Shown piece after piece: positions 44,494-53,453 of a stretch of DNA of 64,000 nt. Source of the DNA: UBA2279 sp041595875 (GTDB lineage: Bacteria > Actinomycetota > Coriobacteriia > Anaerosomatales > Anaerosomataceae); the NCBI GenBank assembly GCA_041595875.1, contig JBFHJN010000005.1, positions 8,171 to 72,170 on the forward strand, written 5' to 3'. The number at the start of each line of letters is the position of its first letter. The first letter of the stretch is position 1. The notes below the pieces were generated by a model. The model searched no databases and was not told the origin of the DNA. It worked only from the letters and a program-made list of their open reading frames with translations. Made by a program: the position numbers and the translations under genes.

Positions 44494-44532
44494 TTGTCCT
44501 TGAGTCGTTTCCTACGAGAAGAAAGGCTCCTC

Positions 44533-45105
44533 ATGCCCACACCCCAACGCGTGCTGATCCTCGGCATCGGTAATCCGCTCATGCTCGATGAAGGAATAGG
44601 CGTTCGTGTCCTGGAGGAGATGGCCGGCCACTACACCTTTGCTGAAGGCACCGAGCTCGTTGATGCGGGTACCATGGGTCTTGGCATGATAAGCATGTTC
44701 CGGGGTATCGACTTCATGCTCATCATCGACGCGATCGATGGCACCGGGCATCCGGCAGGAACCGTCGTTCGTGTCTCTCCGAAAGACTTCAGCCCCAACC
44801 AGGTATTCCACGGTCTGCACGACGTCCGCTTCGTGGATGTTCTCAATTCCGCATCGCTGATCGGCATCGAGCCGGAAGCGGAATGCGTTGGCATCCAGGT
44901 TCAGGACATGAGCCCTGCAGAACTCACCGTAGGACTGTCTGAGCCTGTCGAGGCCGCTGTGACCCGCGCGGTCGCCGCTGCGCTCACACTCCTTGACGAA
45001 CGCGGGATCCCCTTCACTGAGATCAGCGATCCTGAGTCAGAGCCGTTCTTCGAACTGGTTCGCTCGGCATATGAGGAGATGCGCGACAAGCGCCGGGACC
45101 ACTAG
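44533..45105 (+). CDS. Hydrogenase maturation protease (HyaD/HycI family)
   Basis: 190-residue Ni-dependent endopeptidase that trims the C-terminal extension of the large subunit. Motifs GIGNPLMLDEGIGVRVLEEM (conserved Glu/Asp for Ni sensing), VDAGTMGLG, IDAIDGTGHPAGTVV and a His in GLHDVRFVD. Its presence matches the 20-residue extension seen only after reading through the Sec codon. The ATG at 44533 is preferred (AAAGG 6 nt upstream). The stop shares a CTAG with the histidine-kinase gene. Confidence 0.92.
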   Translation: MPTPQRVLILGIGNPLMLDEGIGVRVLEEMAGHYTFAEGTELVDAGTMGLGMISMFRGIDFMLIIDAIDGTGHPAGTVVRVSPKDFSPNQVFHGLHDVRFVDVLNSASLIGIEPEAECVGIQVQDMSPAELTVGLSEPVEAAVTRAVAAALTLLDERGIPFTEISDPESEPFFELVRSAYEEMRDKRRDH

Positions 45106-46238
45106 TGCTCTGCGCGGGGTAGTTCGAAGCCGACCGTCGCACCGCCTGCTTCGTTTCGTTGCGCGAACACGTCGCCCCCGTGATCCTGAATGATGCGCTT
45201 GGAGATGGCCAACCCCAGGCCGCTTCCTCCTGTGCCCACCGCTCTGGCGGCATCCGAACGGTAGAAGCGTTCGAAGACATACGGCAGGTCGACTTCAGGT
45301 ATGCCATCACCTGTGTCGATGACCGACACCCGCACACGCCCATCGACGGGGACCACGTTCGCCACTATCGTGCCAGAGGCAGTGTGCCGTACCGCATTCC
45401 CCAGCAGGTTGCGCAGCACCTGGGCGATGCGCATCTCGTCCGCGTCGATAAAGACCCCTTCAGAGGGGCAACTCGCCGATAGCGTGACGCCCCCGTCTAC
45501 AAGTGCGGCCGCACGGTCGACCTCGCGGCGCGCGAGATCGCAGACATCGAGCCTGACCTGCTCGTAGCGCAACCGGCCGGCCTCTGCCACGGAGAGCTCT
45601 TGCAGGTCGTCGACCAGATGGGACAGATGAGCGACGTCCTCCACGATGGATGCAAGCCGTGCGTCATCAAGTGCCAGCACGCCTTCGGCTACGCCCTCTG
45701 CCTGGGCGCGAAGCGCGGCAAGCGGGTTACGCAGCTCGTGCGCCACGTCGCTGACGAGACGCTGTCGCAGCTCCTCTGACTCCTGCAGCGATGCCGCCAT
45801 GTCGTTGAATGCGGATGCAAGGTCCTGGAACTCACCCGGCCCCTCTGGCGCTACCCTGTGGTCGAGATCCCCGGCAGCCAGAGCCTGGGCGCCAGAAGTG
45901 ATACGGCGTACCGGCCGGCCCAGTAGCCGCGCGAGCAAGATCGCCGCGACTGCCGCAAACGCCACTCCCACGAGTGCGGAGATGGCGATCCCTTTGTCGG
46001 TGGCATCAAGGAAGGCCGTCTCGGCGACACCGAGCATCATGCGACCCATTCCCCGCCCGACACCCAACGTGGCACCATCAGCACCACCGATGTATTCGGC
46101 AAAGGCGTCAGACAGGACGGCACGTGCGATCAGGCCCGACGTCATGATGGATCCAAGCGCGACCGCTACGATGGATATGAACGTGACCCACACGAGGGAG
46201 TGCCTGGACCGCGGGGCTGTGTCATGCACCTTGCTCAT
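45102..46238 (-). CDS. Sensor histidine kinase
   Basis: 378-residue membrane kinase. One N-terminal helix and a second at ~80-105 bracket a short external loop; HAMP follows (RPVRRITSGAQALAAGDLDH), then HisKA with phospho-His in DVAHELRNPLAALRA, and HATPase with QVLRNLLGNAVRH, DTGDGIPEVDLPYVFERFYR and GTGGSGLGLAISK. The small sensor loop gives no clue to the signal. Overlaps its regulator gene by 4 bp; convergent with the hydrogenase operon, so a link to H2 is only positional. Confidence 0.9.
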   Translation of the reverse strand: MSKVHDTAPRSRHSLVWVTFISIVAVALGSIMTSGLIARAVLSDAFAEYIGGADGATLGVGRGMGRMMLGVAETAFLDATDKGIAISALVGVAFAAVAAILLARLLGRPVRRITSGAQALAAGDLDHRVAPEGPGEFQDLASAFNDMAASLQESEELRQRLVSDVAHELRNPLAALRAQAEGVAEGVLALDDARLASIVEDVAHLSHLVDDLQELSVAEAGRLRYEQVRLDVCDLARREVDRAAALVDGGVTLSASCPSEGVFIDADEMRIAQVLRNLLGNAVRHTASGTIVANVVPVDGRVRVSVIDTGDGIPEVDLPYVFERFYRSDAARAVGTGGSGLGLAISKRIIQDHGGDVFAQRNEAGGATVGFELPRAEH

Positions 46239-46930
46239 TCCGTATCCGCCTTATAGCCCACGCCGAAGACGGTACGGACATATCGCGGCTCTTTAGGGTC
46301 GTCTCCAAGCTTCCTGCGCAGGTTCTTGACATGAGCGTCCACAGTCCGTTCGTAGCCGTCGTACGCGTCGCCAGAGGCCGCCTCAAGCAACTGCAGCCGC
46401 GTGTACACACGCCCGGGATGCGCGGCCATCGTGGCGAGGATGTCGAACTCCGTACGTGTCAGGTCGATCGACACGCCCGCCTTGCGCACATCCCGGCGCT
46501 CTGCATCGATCTCCAAATCACCCAGATGAATGACTCTGGCCTGCATCCCCGAACCACCCTCAACCCGGCGGAGCACGGCCTTCACGCGGGCAACGACCTC
46601 ACGCGGGCTGAACGGCTTCGAGATGTAGTCATCGGCGCCTATCTCGAGGCCGATGAGCCTGTCGACCTCATCGGACTTGGCGGTCACCAGGATGACCGGC
46701 AGCGAGTACTCACGCTGGAAACGGCGCGTCAGTTCGATGCCGTCGATCCCCGGAAGCATGATATCGAGCAGCGCGATGTCCGGGCGGCGCTCTTTGACCG
46801 CCTGAACGGCTCCGGGACCATCCGCCGATGTTCTCACCGAGAATCCCTCGGCTTCAAGATATGCCGAGAGAACCTCCACTATCTTCGCGTTGTCATCAAC
46901 GACGAGGACATCACGACTCACGCGGTTCAC
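46235..46930 (-). CDS. OmpR/PhoB-family response regulator
   Basis: 231-residue regulator with a receiver domain (VLVVDDNAKIVEVLSAYLEA, phospho-Asp in ALLDIMLPGIDGIEL, Lys in YISKPFSP) and a winged-helix DNA-binding domain (TRTEFDILATMAAHPGRVYT and TVDAHVKNLRRKLG). Partner of the kinase encoded downstream. Start is a GTG at 46930; another GTG three codons in is possible. Confidence 0.92.
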   Translation of the reverse strand: MNRVSRDVLVVDDNAKIVEVLSAYLEAEGFSVRTSADGPGAVQAVKERRPDIALLDIMLPGIDGIELTRRFQREYSLPVILVTAKSDEVDRLIGLEIGADDYISKPFSPREVVARVKAVLRRVEGGSGMQARVIHLGDLEIDAERRDVRKAGVSIDLTRTEFDILATMAAHPGRVYTRLQLLEAASGDAYDGYERTVDAHVKNLRRKLGDDPKEPRYVRTVFGVGYKADTE

Positions 46931-47002
46931 CGCCCATCACTGTGAATCTATACAGAAACAGTGCCACGTCGATATGAAGGACTCGTGAACGCGCGATGCG
47001 TA

Positions 47003-48925
47003 TCATGCGCGGGCTGCCTTGAGCGCCGCCGCTACGATCCCGGCGGTATCCAGACCGGCGTCCGCGTAAAGGGCCGTGGCAGCCCCAGAGGAGGAATAGC
47101 CCCTGACTCCCAAGGGGACGATCGCGGACCCGCCGAGCCGGTGCAGAGCCGCCCACTCGGCCACCGATGCCCACAGCCCGGTGCGCCAGTGATGGTCTTC
47201 CGCGACAAGCACCCAGGGAGCAGCCATCGACGCGCGCATGGCCTCGTCATCAAGCTCGAGCGGACAAGACACTATTCCGACCCCCACGGACAAACCCTGC
47301 GCACGAAGCAGGTCGCTCGCATCCACAGCCGCCCAGGCGACCGTGCCCATGGTCAGGATCACGCCGTCTGTACCCTCGCGCGCCCATGTGACCTTGCCGT
47401 AGTCGAACGCATAGTCTCCGCCGAAGACCGGCTTGCCGTCGGTGGTCGTGATGATCGGCAGTTTGGATCTACCCATGGCGACCGCCACATTGCCGGGCAT
47501 CGATGCACATGCCCTAACCAGCCTGTCTGTCTGATTAGCATCCGCAGGGACGAGCACTCTCCATCCGAACGTATTGCGGAAAGCGCCCACATAGTCCAGG
47601 CACTGGTGCGTCTTGCCGTCTTCACCGACATCAAGTCCGCAGTGCGTGACCACGAGCTTGAGCGCCGCCTCATTCAGGTCGTTCAGCCGCTGCTGGTTGT
47701 AGACTTCATCGATACCGAACATGCCGAAGTCCGACCAGAAGGTCAGGACACCTGATGCCGAAAGAGCCCCACCAACGGTAGCGGCGTTGTGCTCCCCTAC
47801 CCCGCACTGGATGAACGAGTCCGGTCGCTGCTCATGGAAGCTGTCTGTCTTCACCGAGACCGCAAGGTCGCAGTCCAGGACCGCGATCGGCAGATCGGGG
47901 TTCTCTCGCGAGATGTCTACGAGAGCAGTACCCCAAGATGACCTGTTGTCTGTCACGACGTCCGCACCGTACTCGCGACCCCGGGACTGCTTCAAAGCGA
48001 GAGGACGTGCTGCGACATCAAGGCCCATCGTCACGGGAGGCTGTTCTCTCAGTTCGCGAAAACGCTCAAGCTCCGGCTCAAGCCCCAGCTCGGCCATTGC
48101 CCGGACATACTCATCGGGTTTCAATCCTCTGCCGTGGAACTCAGGCTCGCCCTCCATGAAGGAGACACCCTTCCCGATCACCGTGTGCGCAACGACCACG
48201 AAGGGGCGCGATCCGTCGCCGGCGGCTGCAGCTATGGCCTCGTGGAGAGCGCGCACATCATGACCATCGCACTCGATGACTCCCCAACCGTCTGCGGCGA
48301 AATCCGCTGCCACGTCCACGGGCATGACATCGCTGGTCCTGCCCGATATCTGTATGCCATTGAGGTCGACTATCACCGTCAGATCCACCAGATGCTCTTT
48401 GACGGCCAAGCGCCTTGCCTCGGCAACCTGGCCTTTGTGCTGCTCACCGTCGCTCATCGCCACGTACGTGTGCCAGCCATGTCCGGTCATCCTCGCTGCG
48501 AGCGCAAAGCCTACACCTGCCGAGAGGCCCTGCCCTAGATTGCCCGTGGACCACTCCACACCGGGAACCGTACGCTCCACGTGACCCTCGAACGGACTAC
48601 CCGCCTGTCGGAAGTGTGCGACAGCATCCTCTACGGGAAAGAACCCGTTTTGCGCCAGAGCTGCGTACACGCCCGGAGATGTGTGACCGTGGCTGACCAC
48701 GATCCGGTCACGCTGGGGCCACAAAGGGCGCTGCGGGTCTATGCGCGCAACAGAGTAGAGCAGCGAATACATCTCCATCGAAGAGAACGACCCGCCCGGA
48801 TGACCCGATGCGGCAACGGAGGTCATGGTCAATACGGCGCCACGGGCATTGCGCGCGTCCCGCTCGATATCCGCTACGTCCTGTTCGTTCAGAACAGACG
48901 CGGCAAAACCCTGATGTCGTTCCAA
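47003..48925 (-). CDS. Transketolase
   Basis: 640-residue full-length TPP-dependent transketolase of the pentose phosphate pathway. TPP-binding region SDGEQHKGQVAEARRLA and IVDLNGIQISG; N-terminal ASGHPGGSFSSMEMYSLLYS; pyrimidine domain QCGVGEHNAATVGGALSASG; C-terminal domain RGYSSSGAATALYADAGL. The TTG at 48925 (LERHQGFAA) is chosen because GGGAGG lies 6 nt upstream; the longer frame overlaps the divergent phosphatase gene. Which sugar donors are used is not decided by sequence. Confidence 0.87.
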   Translation of the reverse strand: MERHQGFAASVLNEQDVADIERDARNARGAVLTMTSVAASGHPGGSFSSMEMYSLLYSVARIDPQRPLWPQRDRIVVSHGHTSPGVYAALAQNGFFPVEDAVAHFRQAGSPFEGHVERTVPGVEWSTGNLGQGLSAGVGFALAARMTGHGWHTYVAMSDGEQHKGQVAEARRLAVKEHLVDLTVIVDLNGIQISGRTSDVMPVDVAADFAADGWGVIECDGHDVRALHEAIAAAAGDGSRPFVVVAHTVIGKGVSFMEGEPEFHGRGLKPDEYVRAMAELGLEPELERFRELREQPPVTMGLDVAARPLALKQSRGREYGADVVTDNRSSWGTALVDISRENPDLPIAVLDCDLAVSVKTDSFHEQRPDSFIQCGVGEHNAATVGGALSASGVLTFWSDFGMFGIDEVYNQQRLNDLNEAALKLVVTHCGLDVGEDGKTHQCLDYVGAFRNTFGWRVLVPADANQTDRLVRACASMPGNVAVAMGRSKLPIITTTDGKPVFGGDYAFDYGKVTWAREGTDGVILTMGTVAWAAVDASDLLRAQGLSVGVGIVSCPLELDDEAMRASMAAPWVLVAEDHHWRTGLWASVAEWAALHRLGGSAIVPLGVRGYSSSGAATALYADAGLDTAGIVAAALKAARA

Positions 48926-49001
48926 TGGAGACCTCCCAGACCGAAGTACCCGTCCACTAACCGCTACACTGAGAATACCCGAACCGTTGGAGGCCGACGC
49001 C

Positions 49002-49811
49002 ATGAACCAGGACCTGACAACTGCGATCGCAGCGGCACGTGCTGGCGGCGGTGTCCTCAAGGCCCGGGCCGGCGACATGGGGGCCGTACGCATCAAGAGC
49101 AGCCGGCTGGACATGGTGACGGATGCCGATATCGCATCGGGAGTAGCGGTCTGCTCGGCCATCGCGGAACGGCTCGAAGGCGCGCGGTTCGTCGTCGAGG
49201 AGCCCGAGGTCTACGCCCTTGCCGGCGTCGATGCGGGCTCACTTGATGACCCAAGTGTGTGGGTGATCGACCCCATAGACGGCACCACATCGTTCGTACA
49301 CGGCTTTCCATGCTATTCGGTGAGCGTGGCCCTGCTCAACGACGGGGTCCCCGTCGTCGGCGTCGTCTACAACGTGCCCGCAGACGAACTGGTGGCGGCA
49401 TCCGTAGGAGGCGGCACCACGTTGAACGGCGTATCCACGGCCTGCACCGACACCGCCGCCATATCCGAATCGCTCATCATGACGGGCTTTCCTTATGACC
49501 GGGAGGCCACGCTCCGCCGCCAGCTGGCGATCTTCTCCGAGGTCATGCGAACGGTGCATGGGATTCGTCGGGACGGCTCAGCGGCGGTCGACTGTTGTCA
49601 TGTGGCCACCGGGCGCGCCGATGCGTTCTGGGAGTTCGGGCTGCAGGCCTGGGACACCGCGGCGGGAGTCGTGGCACTACGAGAATCAGGTGCCGTCATC
49701 ACAGATCACGATGGCCGCCAGTGGACGCCCCGGACTCGCCACGTGGTCGCCGCCAACCCCGTGCTCCACGCCGAGCTGCTCGAGCTCATACAGCGAGTCT
49801 CCAGGCCCTGA
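49002..49811 (+). CDS. Inositol monophosphatase family phosphatase
   Basis: 269-residue Mg-dependent phosphatase. Metal motifs: VVEEPE (Glu), WVIDPIDGTTSFVHGFP and the C-terminal WDTAAGVVALRESGA. Substrates in the family include inositol phosphates, histidinol phosphate and PAP; no residue here decides between them. The ATG at 49002 is supported by GGAGG 8 nt upstream. Divergent from transketolase with only 76 bp between the starts. Confidence 0.87.
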   Translation: MNQDLTTAIAAARAGGGVLKARAGDMGAVRIKSSRLDMVTDADIASGVAVCSAIAERLEGARFVVEEPEVYALAGVDAGSLDDPSVWVIDPIDGTTSFVHGFPCYSVSVALLNDGVPVVGVVYNVPADELVAASVGGGTTLNGVSTACTDTAAISESLIMTGFPYDREATLRRQLAIFSEVMRTVHGIRRDGSAAVDCCHVATGRADAFWEFGLQAWDTAAGVVALRESGAVITDHDGRQWTPRTRHVVAANPVLHAELLELIQRVSRP

Positions 49812-49820
49812 ATACGACAA

Positions 49821-49846
49821 GGGCGGCAGCCATATGGCCACCGCCC
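49821..49846. terminator. Bidirectional terminator between phosphatase and acs
   Basis: Outer stem GGGCGG/CCGCCC (49821-49826 with 49841-49846) enclosing the palindrome GCCATATGGC. Located between the convergent phosphatase and acs genes. Confidence 0.65.
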
Positions 49847-49874
49847 CTGATTCCATGCTGTAGCACCGTGAGAG

Positions 49875-51857
49875 CTACGGAGCTGTCACCAGGATCTTGC
49901 GCACGATAGAAGGATCGGCGAGCGTCGAGATATCACCGAACGCCTCCATATCCCGCTCCCCACCGGCGATCTTGCGCAAGATGCGGCGCATGATCTTGCC
50001 CGAACGGGTCTTAGGCAACTCCGGCACGAAGTGGATGGTGTCAGGCTTCGCGATCGGCCCGATCTCCTCGCGAACATGACCTGACAAGATCTTCTGCAGG
50101 TCGGACGTCTCTTCGAAGCCCTCACGCAAGATGACGTAGGCGTAGATGCCCTCACCCTTGATGTCATGCGGGAAGCCGACAACGGCTGCCTCCGCCACGC
50201 TGGGGTGGCTCACCAGGGCGCTCTCGATCTCAGCGGTACCCATACGATGTCCGGAGACGTTGATGACGTCATCCACGCGGCCCAGGAGCCAGTAGTAGCC
50301 GTCGTCATCGACACGAGCGCCGTCACCTGTGAAGTACTTGCCGGGGAATGCCGAGAAGTACACGTCCTTCATGAGCTTGTTCTCAGGGTCGCCCCAGGTG
50401 CCACGCAGCATGCCGGGCCATGGCTTGTTTATGCACAGACGGCCGCCGGAGCCCACAGGCGTGGGTGAGCCGTCCTCATTGACGATCTCCGGGGATATGC
50501 CGAAGAACGGCTTGGTCGCCGAGCCCGGCTTCATGGGGGTCATACCGGGGAAGTTGGTGATGATATGACCACCGGTCTCGGTCTGCCAGTAGGTGTCCAC
50601 GATCGGCGTGCGCTCGTTGCCGACGTTCTTGTAGTACCACATCCAGGCCTCAGGATTGATGGGCTCACCAACGGTCCCGAGCACGCGGAGCGTGGACATA
50701 TCGTACTTCGCCGGGAAGTCCTCACCGGACTTCATCAGCGCACGGATCGCGGTAGGCGCGGTGTAGAACTGGTTCACACCGTGCTTCTCCACGATCTCCC
50801 AGAAACGCCCCGCGTCGGGGTAGGTGGGAACGCCCTCGAACATCAAGGTGGTCGCACCTACAGCAAGCGGCCCGTAGACGATGTAGCTGTGTCCCGTGAC
50901 CCAACCGATGTCGGCCGTGCACCAGTAGACATCCTCATCGTGGTAGTCGAACACATAGCGGAAGGTCGTCGCCGCGTAGAGCAGGTATCCACCTGAGGTA
51001 TGCAACACGCCCTTCGGCTTGCCGGTGGAACCCGATGTATAGAGGATGAAGAGGGGGTCTTCTGCATCGACCCACTCGATATCACAGTGTCGGTTTATGT
51101 CGGCCGCGCGTACTTCCTCGTGATACCAGAAGTCACGACCCGGCTCCATGTCAACGCGCGTCCTTGCACGGGATACGACGATCACGGACTCGATGGTGGG
51201 GCACTCGTACAGGGCGCTGTCCGCCTCGGCCTTCAGGGGAACCACGCGACCGCCGCGGATACCCTCATCGGCGGTGATGAGCATACGCGCACCACAGTCC
51301 TGGATCCGGTCACGCAACGCGGACGAGCTGAACCCGGCGAACACGATCGAGTGCACCGCGCCGATACGAGCGCAAGCCAGCATCGAGACCGCGAGTTCAG
51401 GGATCATCGGCAGATAGATGGCGACCCGGTCGCCCTTCTTGATGCCGTGCTTCTTGAGGACATTCGCCAACTTGCACACCTTGTAGTACAGCGACTGATA
51501 GGTGTACATCTTCGTGCGGCCTTCATCGGACTCCCAGATCAGGGCCGCTTTGTTCCGTCTCCAACCTTCCAGGTGACGGTCAACGCAGTTGTAGGTGACA
51601 TTGAGCTTGCCACCCTTGAACCACTCGACACGTGGCTGATGGAAGTCGTAATCCAGTACCTTGTCCCACCTCTTGTGCCAATGGAGCATCTCGTCGGCCA
51701 TGTCGGCCCAGAAGCCTTCTGGATCATCGATCGAGCGCTGATAGAGCTCTTCGTACTCGTCCATCGTCTGAATGTGCGCTCGCTCTGTCACCCATGCCTG
51801 CGGTTGGACAACACGATACTCGTGGGACAGCGATTCGATGGCGTTCGAATCCGTCAT
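49875..51857 (-). CDS. acs: Acetyl-CoA synthetase (AMP-forming)
   Basis: 660-residue ANL-family enzyme making acetyl-CoA from acetate, ATP and CoA. Motifs: ILYTSGSTGKPKGVLHTSGG (P-loop-like), TVGEPINPEAWMWYY, DTYWQTETGGHIITNFPGM, the hinge/adenylate region TGDGARVDDDGYYWLLGRVD, and the acetylatable Lys in TRSGKIMRR. Length fits Acs. The ATG at 51857 has GGAGG 7 nt upstream. The longer frame reaching 51989 adds a low-complexity Arg-rich stretch. It would assimilate acetate in an anaerobe. Confidence 0.95.
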   Translation of the reverse strand: MTDSNAIESLSHEYRVVQPQAWVTERAHIQTMDEYEELYQRSIDDPEGFWADMADEMLHWHKRWDKVLDYDFHQPRVEWFKGGKLNVTYNCVDRHLEGWRRNKAALIWESDEGRTKMYTYQSLYYKVCKLANVLKKHGIKKGDRVAIYLPMIPELAVSMLACARIGAVHSIVFAGFSSSALRDRIQDCGARMLITADEGIRGGRVVPLKAEADSALYECPTIESVIVVSRARTRVDMEPGRDFWYHEEVRAADINRHCDIEWVDAEDPLFILYTSGSTGKPKGVLHTSGGYLLYAATTFRYVFDYHDEDVYWCTADIGWVTGHSYIVYGPLAVGATTLMFEGVPTYPDAGRFWEIVEKHGVNQFYTAPTAIRALMKSGEDFPAKYDMSTLRVLGTVGEPINPEAWMWYYKNVGNERTPIVDTYWQTETGGHIITNFPGMTPMKPGSATKPFFGISPEIVNEDGSPTPVGSGGRLCINKPWPGMLRGTWGDPENKLMKDVYFSAFPGKYFTGDGARVDDDGYYWLLGRVDDVINVSGHRMGTAEIESALVSHPSVAEAAVVGFPHDIKGEGIYAYVILREGFEETSDLQKILSGHVREEIGPIAKPDTIHFVPELPKTRSGKIMRRILRKIAGGERDMEAFGDISTLADPSIVRKILVTAP

Positions 51858-52055
51858 ACTCTCGCCTCCTCGTCTTTGACAAGCCATCCGAACGAAACGA
51901 CGCCCGGACTGCTTTGACCTACATAGCAGGAGGACACAGCGTCCCCCGTGACCATCGTAAAGGGACGAAACGGCTGGGACGGCGCTCACTCAGGTCGGCG
52001 GCTGCGATTTCTCGGTAGGCGGCACCATATACCCCGTCACTCGGAAAATAGTCGC

Positions 52056-52073
52056 ATGTAACAACTGTTGCAT
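52056..52073. promoter_or_regulatory. Dyad operator between acs and the RNA candidate
   Basis: Inverted repeat ATGTAACA-AC-TGTTGCAT: 8-bp half-sites with one mismatch. Its right half overlaps the -35-like TTGCAT of the plus-strand promoter, and a TATTTT on the minus strand lies just beyond. Suggests one regulator acting on both directions. Confidence 0.4.
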
Positions 52074-52096
52074 ATGTCTTTGCCATGAGTTACCTT
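52068..52096 (+). promoter_or_regulatory. Promoter-like site driving the RNA candidate
   Basis: TTGCAT (52068-52073), exactly 17 nt, TACCTT (52091-52096). It predicts a start near 52103, just before the first helix of the structured RNA. Confidence 0.45.
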
Positions 52097-52102
52097 CTGA
52101 GT

Positions 52103-52285
52103 AGACGCAGATTCCCTTCCCTGACGATGGTGTGATGCGGAGAATCCGCACTACACCGGGTGTAGACTCATCGTTGACCGGCATCGCGATGAAGCAGCTC
52201 GAAAGAGCCGCTCTAGGCTACGGAGACTCAGGGGTAACCAGGGAAGGAATAGGACGACCCCGGTCTGAAGACCGGGGTCGTTCCA
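52103..52285 (+). ncRNA. Candidate structured non-coding RNA, unknown class
   Basis: A closing helix pairs 52111-52123 with 52239-52250 (12 pairs, one bulged base). Inside, stem 52124-52129/52169-52174 encloses two perfect 6-bp hairpins (52136-52150 and 52151-52165); an 8-bp hairpin (52193-52200/52205-52212) has a GAAA tetraloop on the plus strand and one A-C mismatch. A 13-bp terminator hairpin follows at 52254-52281. Promoter, multi-helix body and terminator fit an independent RNA. On the minus strand the mismatch becomes G-U, so an acs leader role is also possible. I cannot match it to a known riboswitch, 6S, SRP or tmRNA. Confidence 0.5.
52254..52281. terminator. 13-bp terminator hairpin after ferredoxin/RNA candidate
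   Basis: Perfect 13-bp inverted repeat (52254-52266 with 52269-52281) with a 2-nt centre, between the ferredoxin stop (minus) and the RNA candidate (plus). Can serve both strands. Confidence 0.65.
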
Positions 52286-52294
52286 CGTTCAGGG

Positions 52295-52591
52295 TCAGTT
52301 TCGCGGAGGCTTCATGACATTGAGCGCCTTGATCGTCACCGGCGACTCGACAGTGAGCAGACAGGCGAGATAGACGCCTTTTGGCATACGCACGGCTCGA
52401 GGAGCGGGAAGCACCCTTCCCGGCTCGCCGTCCAGCACACGAACCGCGCACTTGCCGCACGTTCCCCTACCACCGCACGTAGCCACGATGTGCAGCCCTG
52501 CCCTGGTGGCAGCCTCCAGCACAGTGGTCCCCTCAGGTACCACGACGCGCTCCCCGCCAGGCGAGAACGTGACGGCGACTCCGTCAGGCAT
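52295..52591 (-). CDS. [2Fe-2S] ferredoxin-domain protein
   Basis: 98-residue single-domain ferredoxin. Cluster ligands are in TCGGRGTCGKCAVRVLDG with the fourth Cys in YLACLLTV. This spacing resembles the N-terminal domain of corrinoid-protein reactivating factors (RACo/RamA-like) and plant-type ferredoxins; the ATPase domain of those factors is missing. The ATG at 52591 overlaps the degV stop by 8 bp. Confidence 0.87.
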   Translation of the reverse strand: MPDGVAVTFSPGGERVVVPEGTTVLEAATRAGLHIVATCGGRGTCGKCAVRVLDGEPGRVLPAPRAVRMPKGVYLACLLTVESPVTIKALNVMKPPRN

Positions 52592-53438
52592 CGGCAGTCT
52601 CTGCGGGCAGAAGTGCGACGCCCCAACCTGTTCCCGTGTGCGTGCTTATCACCGGACCAGCCTTGACCACATACATGGCAACGACATCGAACTTGGACTC
52701 GATCTCTGCCCGGAGCCACTCGGCCTTCTCGGGTGACATGGCATGCATCACCGCGAACGTGGCCCCTTGATGGTTCTCCATCTTCTCTGTGACCCACCGC
52801 ATCGTCTCGACAAGGCCCGCCTGGGCACCGCGTATCCGAGCAACCGGGGCAAACGAGCCTTCCGGGTTCACCGTGAAAAGGACGCGCAGTTTCAGTATTC
52901 CGCCAAGGAACTGAGACACTCTCCCTATTCGGCCACCCTTGGCGAGGTTCTCAAGCGAATCGATCCCGACAACCATCCGCAGTCTGTCGCGGGCTGATTC
53001 TGTCACCTTGACCACGTCTTGCCAGGAAGCGCCGGAAGCAGCCGCGCGCGCCGCTTCGATGACCTGTAGCCCTTCGCCCCAACTCAGGTTCAGGCTGTCG
53101 ACCACATGTACGCGATCTCCGAACTCCCGGGCGGCCTCGCGAGCGGCGTCGATCGTCCCGGAAAGCGCATTGGAGACATGGATCGACACGACGGACTCCG
53201 CGTCTTGGAGTCTGCGACGGTACATCTCGACGAACGCGCCCACCGAAGGCAGCGACGTCTTCGGGAGCTCTCGGGACTCCGCCATCTTCGCGAAGAACTC
53301 CTCCTGAGTGAGCTCACTGTTGAGGTAGACCTTGTCTCCGATGGTGAAGCTGAGCTCGACGACCGAGATGTCGTACTCCGCACAGATCTCGGGCGTTAGA
53401 TCGGCAGTGCTCTCAGTGACTACAGCGACATCCTTCAT
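52584..53438 (-). CDS. DegV family fatty-acid-binding protein
   Basis: 284-residue DegV/FakB-type protein that presents a bound fatty acid to a kinase (FakA) for phosphorylation. Typical segments: VTESTADLTPEICAEYDISV, KTSLPSVGAFVEMYRR, IHVSNALSGTIDAAREAA, VDSLNLSWGEGLQV and LAKGGRIGRVSQFLGGILKL. No FakA gene is in the window. ATG at 53438. Confidence 0.9.
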   Translation of the reverse strand: MKDVAVVTESTADLTPEICAEYDISVVELSFTIGDKVYLNSELTQEEFFAKMAESRELPKTSLPSVGAFVEMYRRRLQDAESVVSIHVSNALSGTIDAAREAAREFGDRVHVVDSLNLSWGEGLQVIEAARAAASGASWQDVVKVTESARDRLRMVVGIDSLENLAKGGRIGRVSQFLGGILKLRVLFTVNPEGSFAPVARIRGAQAGLVETMRWVTEKMENHQGATFAVMHAMSPEKAEWLRAEIESKFDVVAMYVVKAGPVISTHTGTGWGVALLPAETADA

Positions 53439-53453
53439 CAGACCTCCGGTTGA

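Noticed and set aside
52132..52317. 61-codon plus-strand ORF near the RNA candidate
   Set aside because: It runs through the hairpins and the terminator, lacks a ribosome site and has an Arg/Gly-rich composition.
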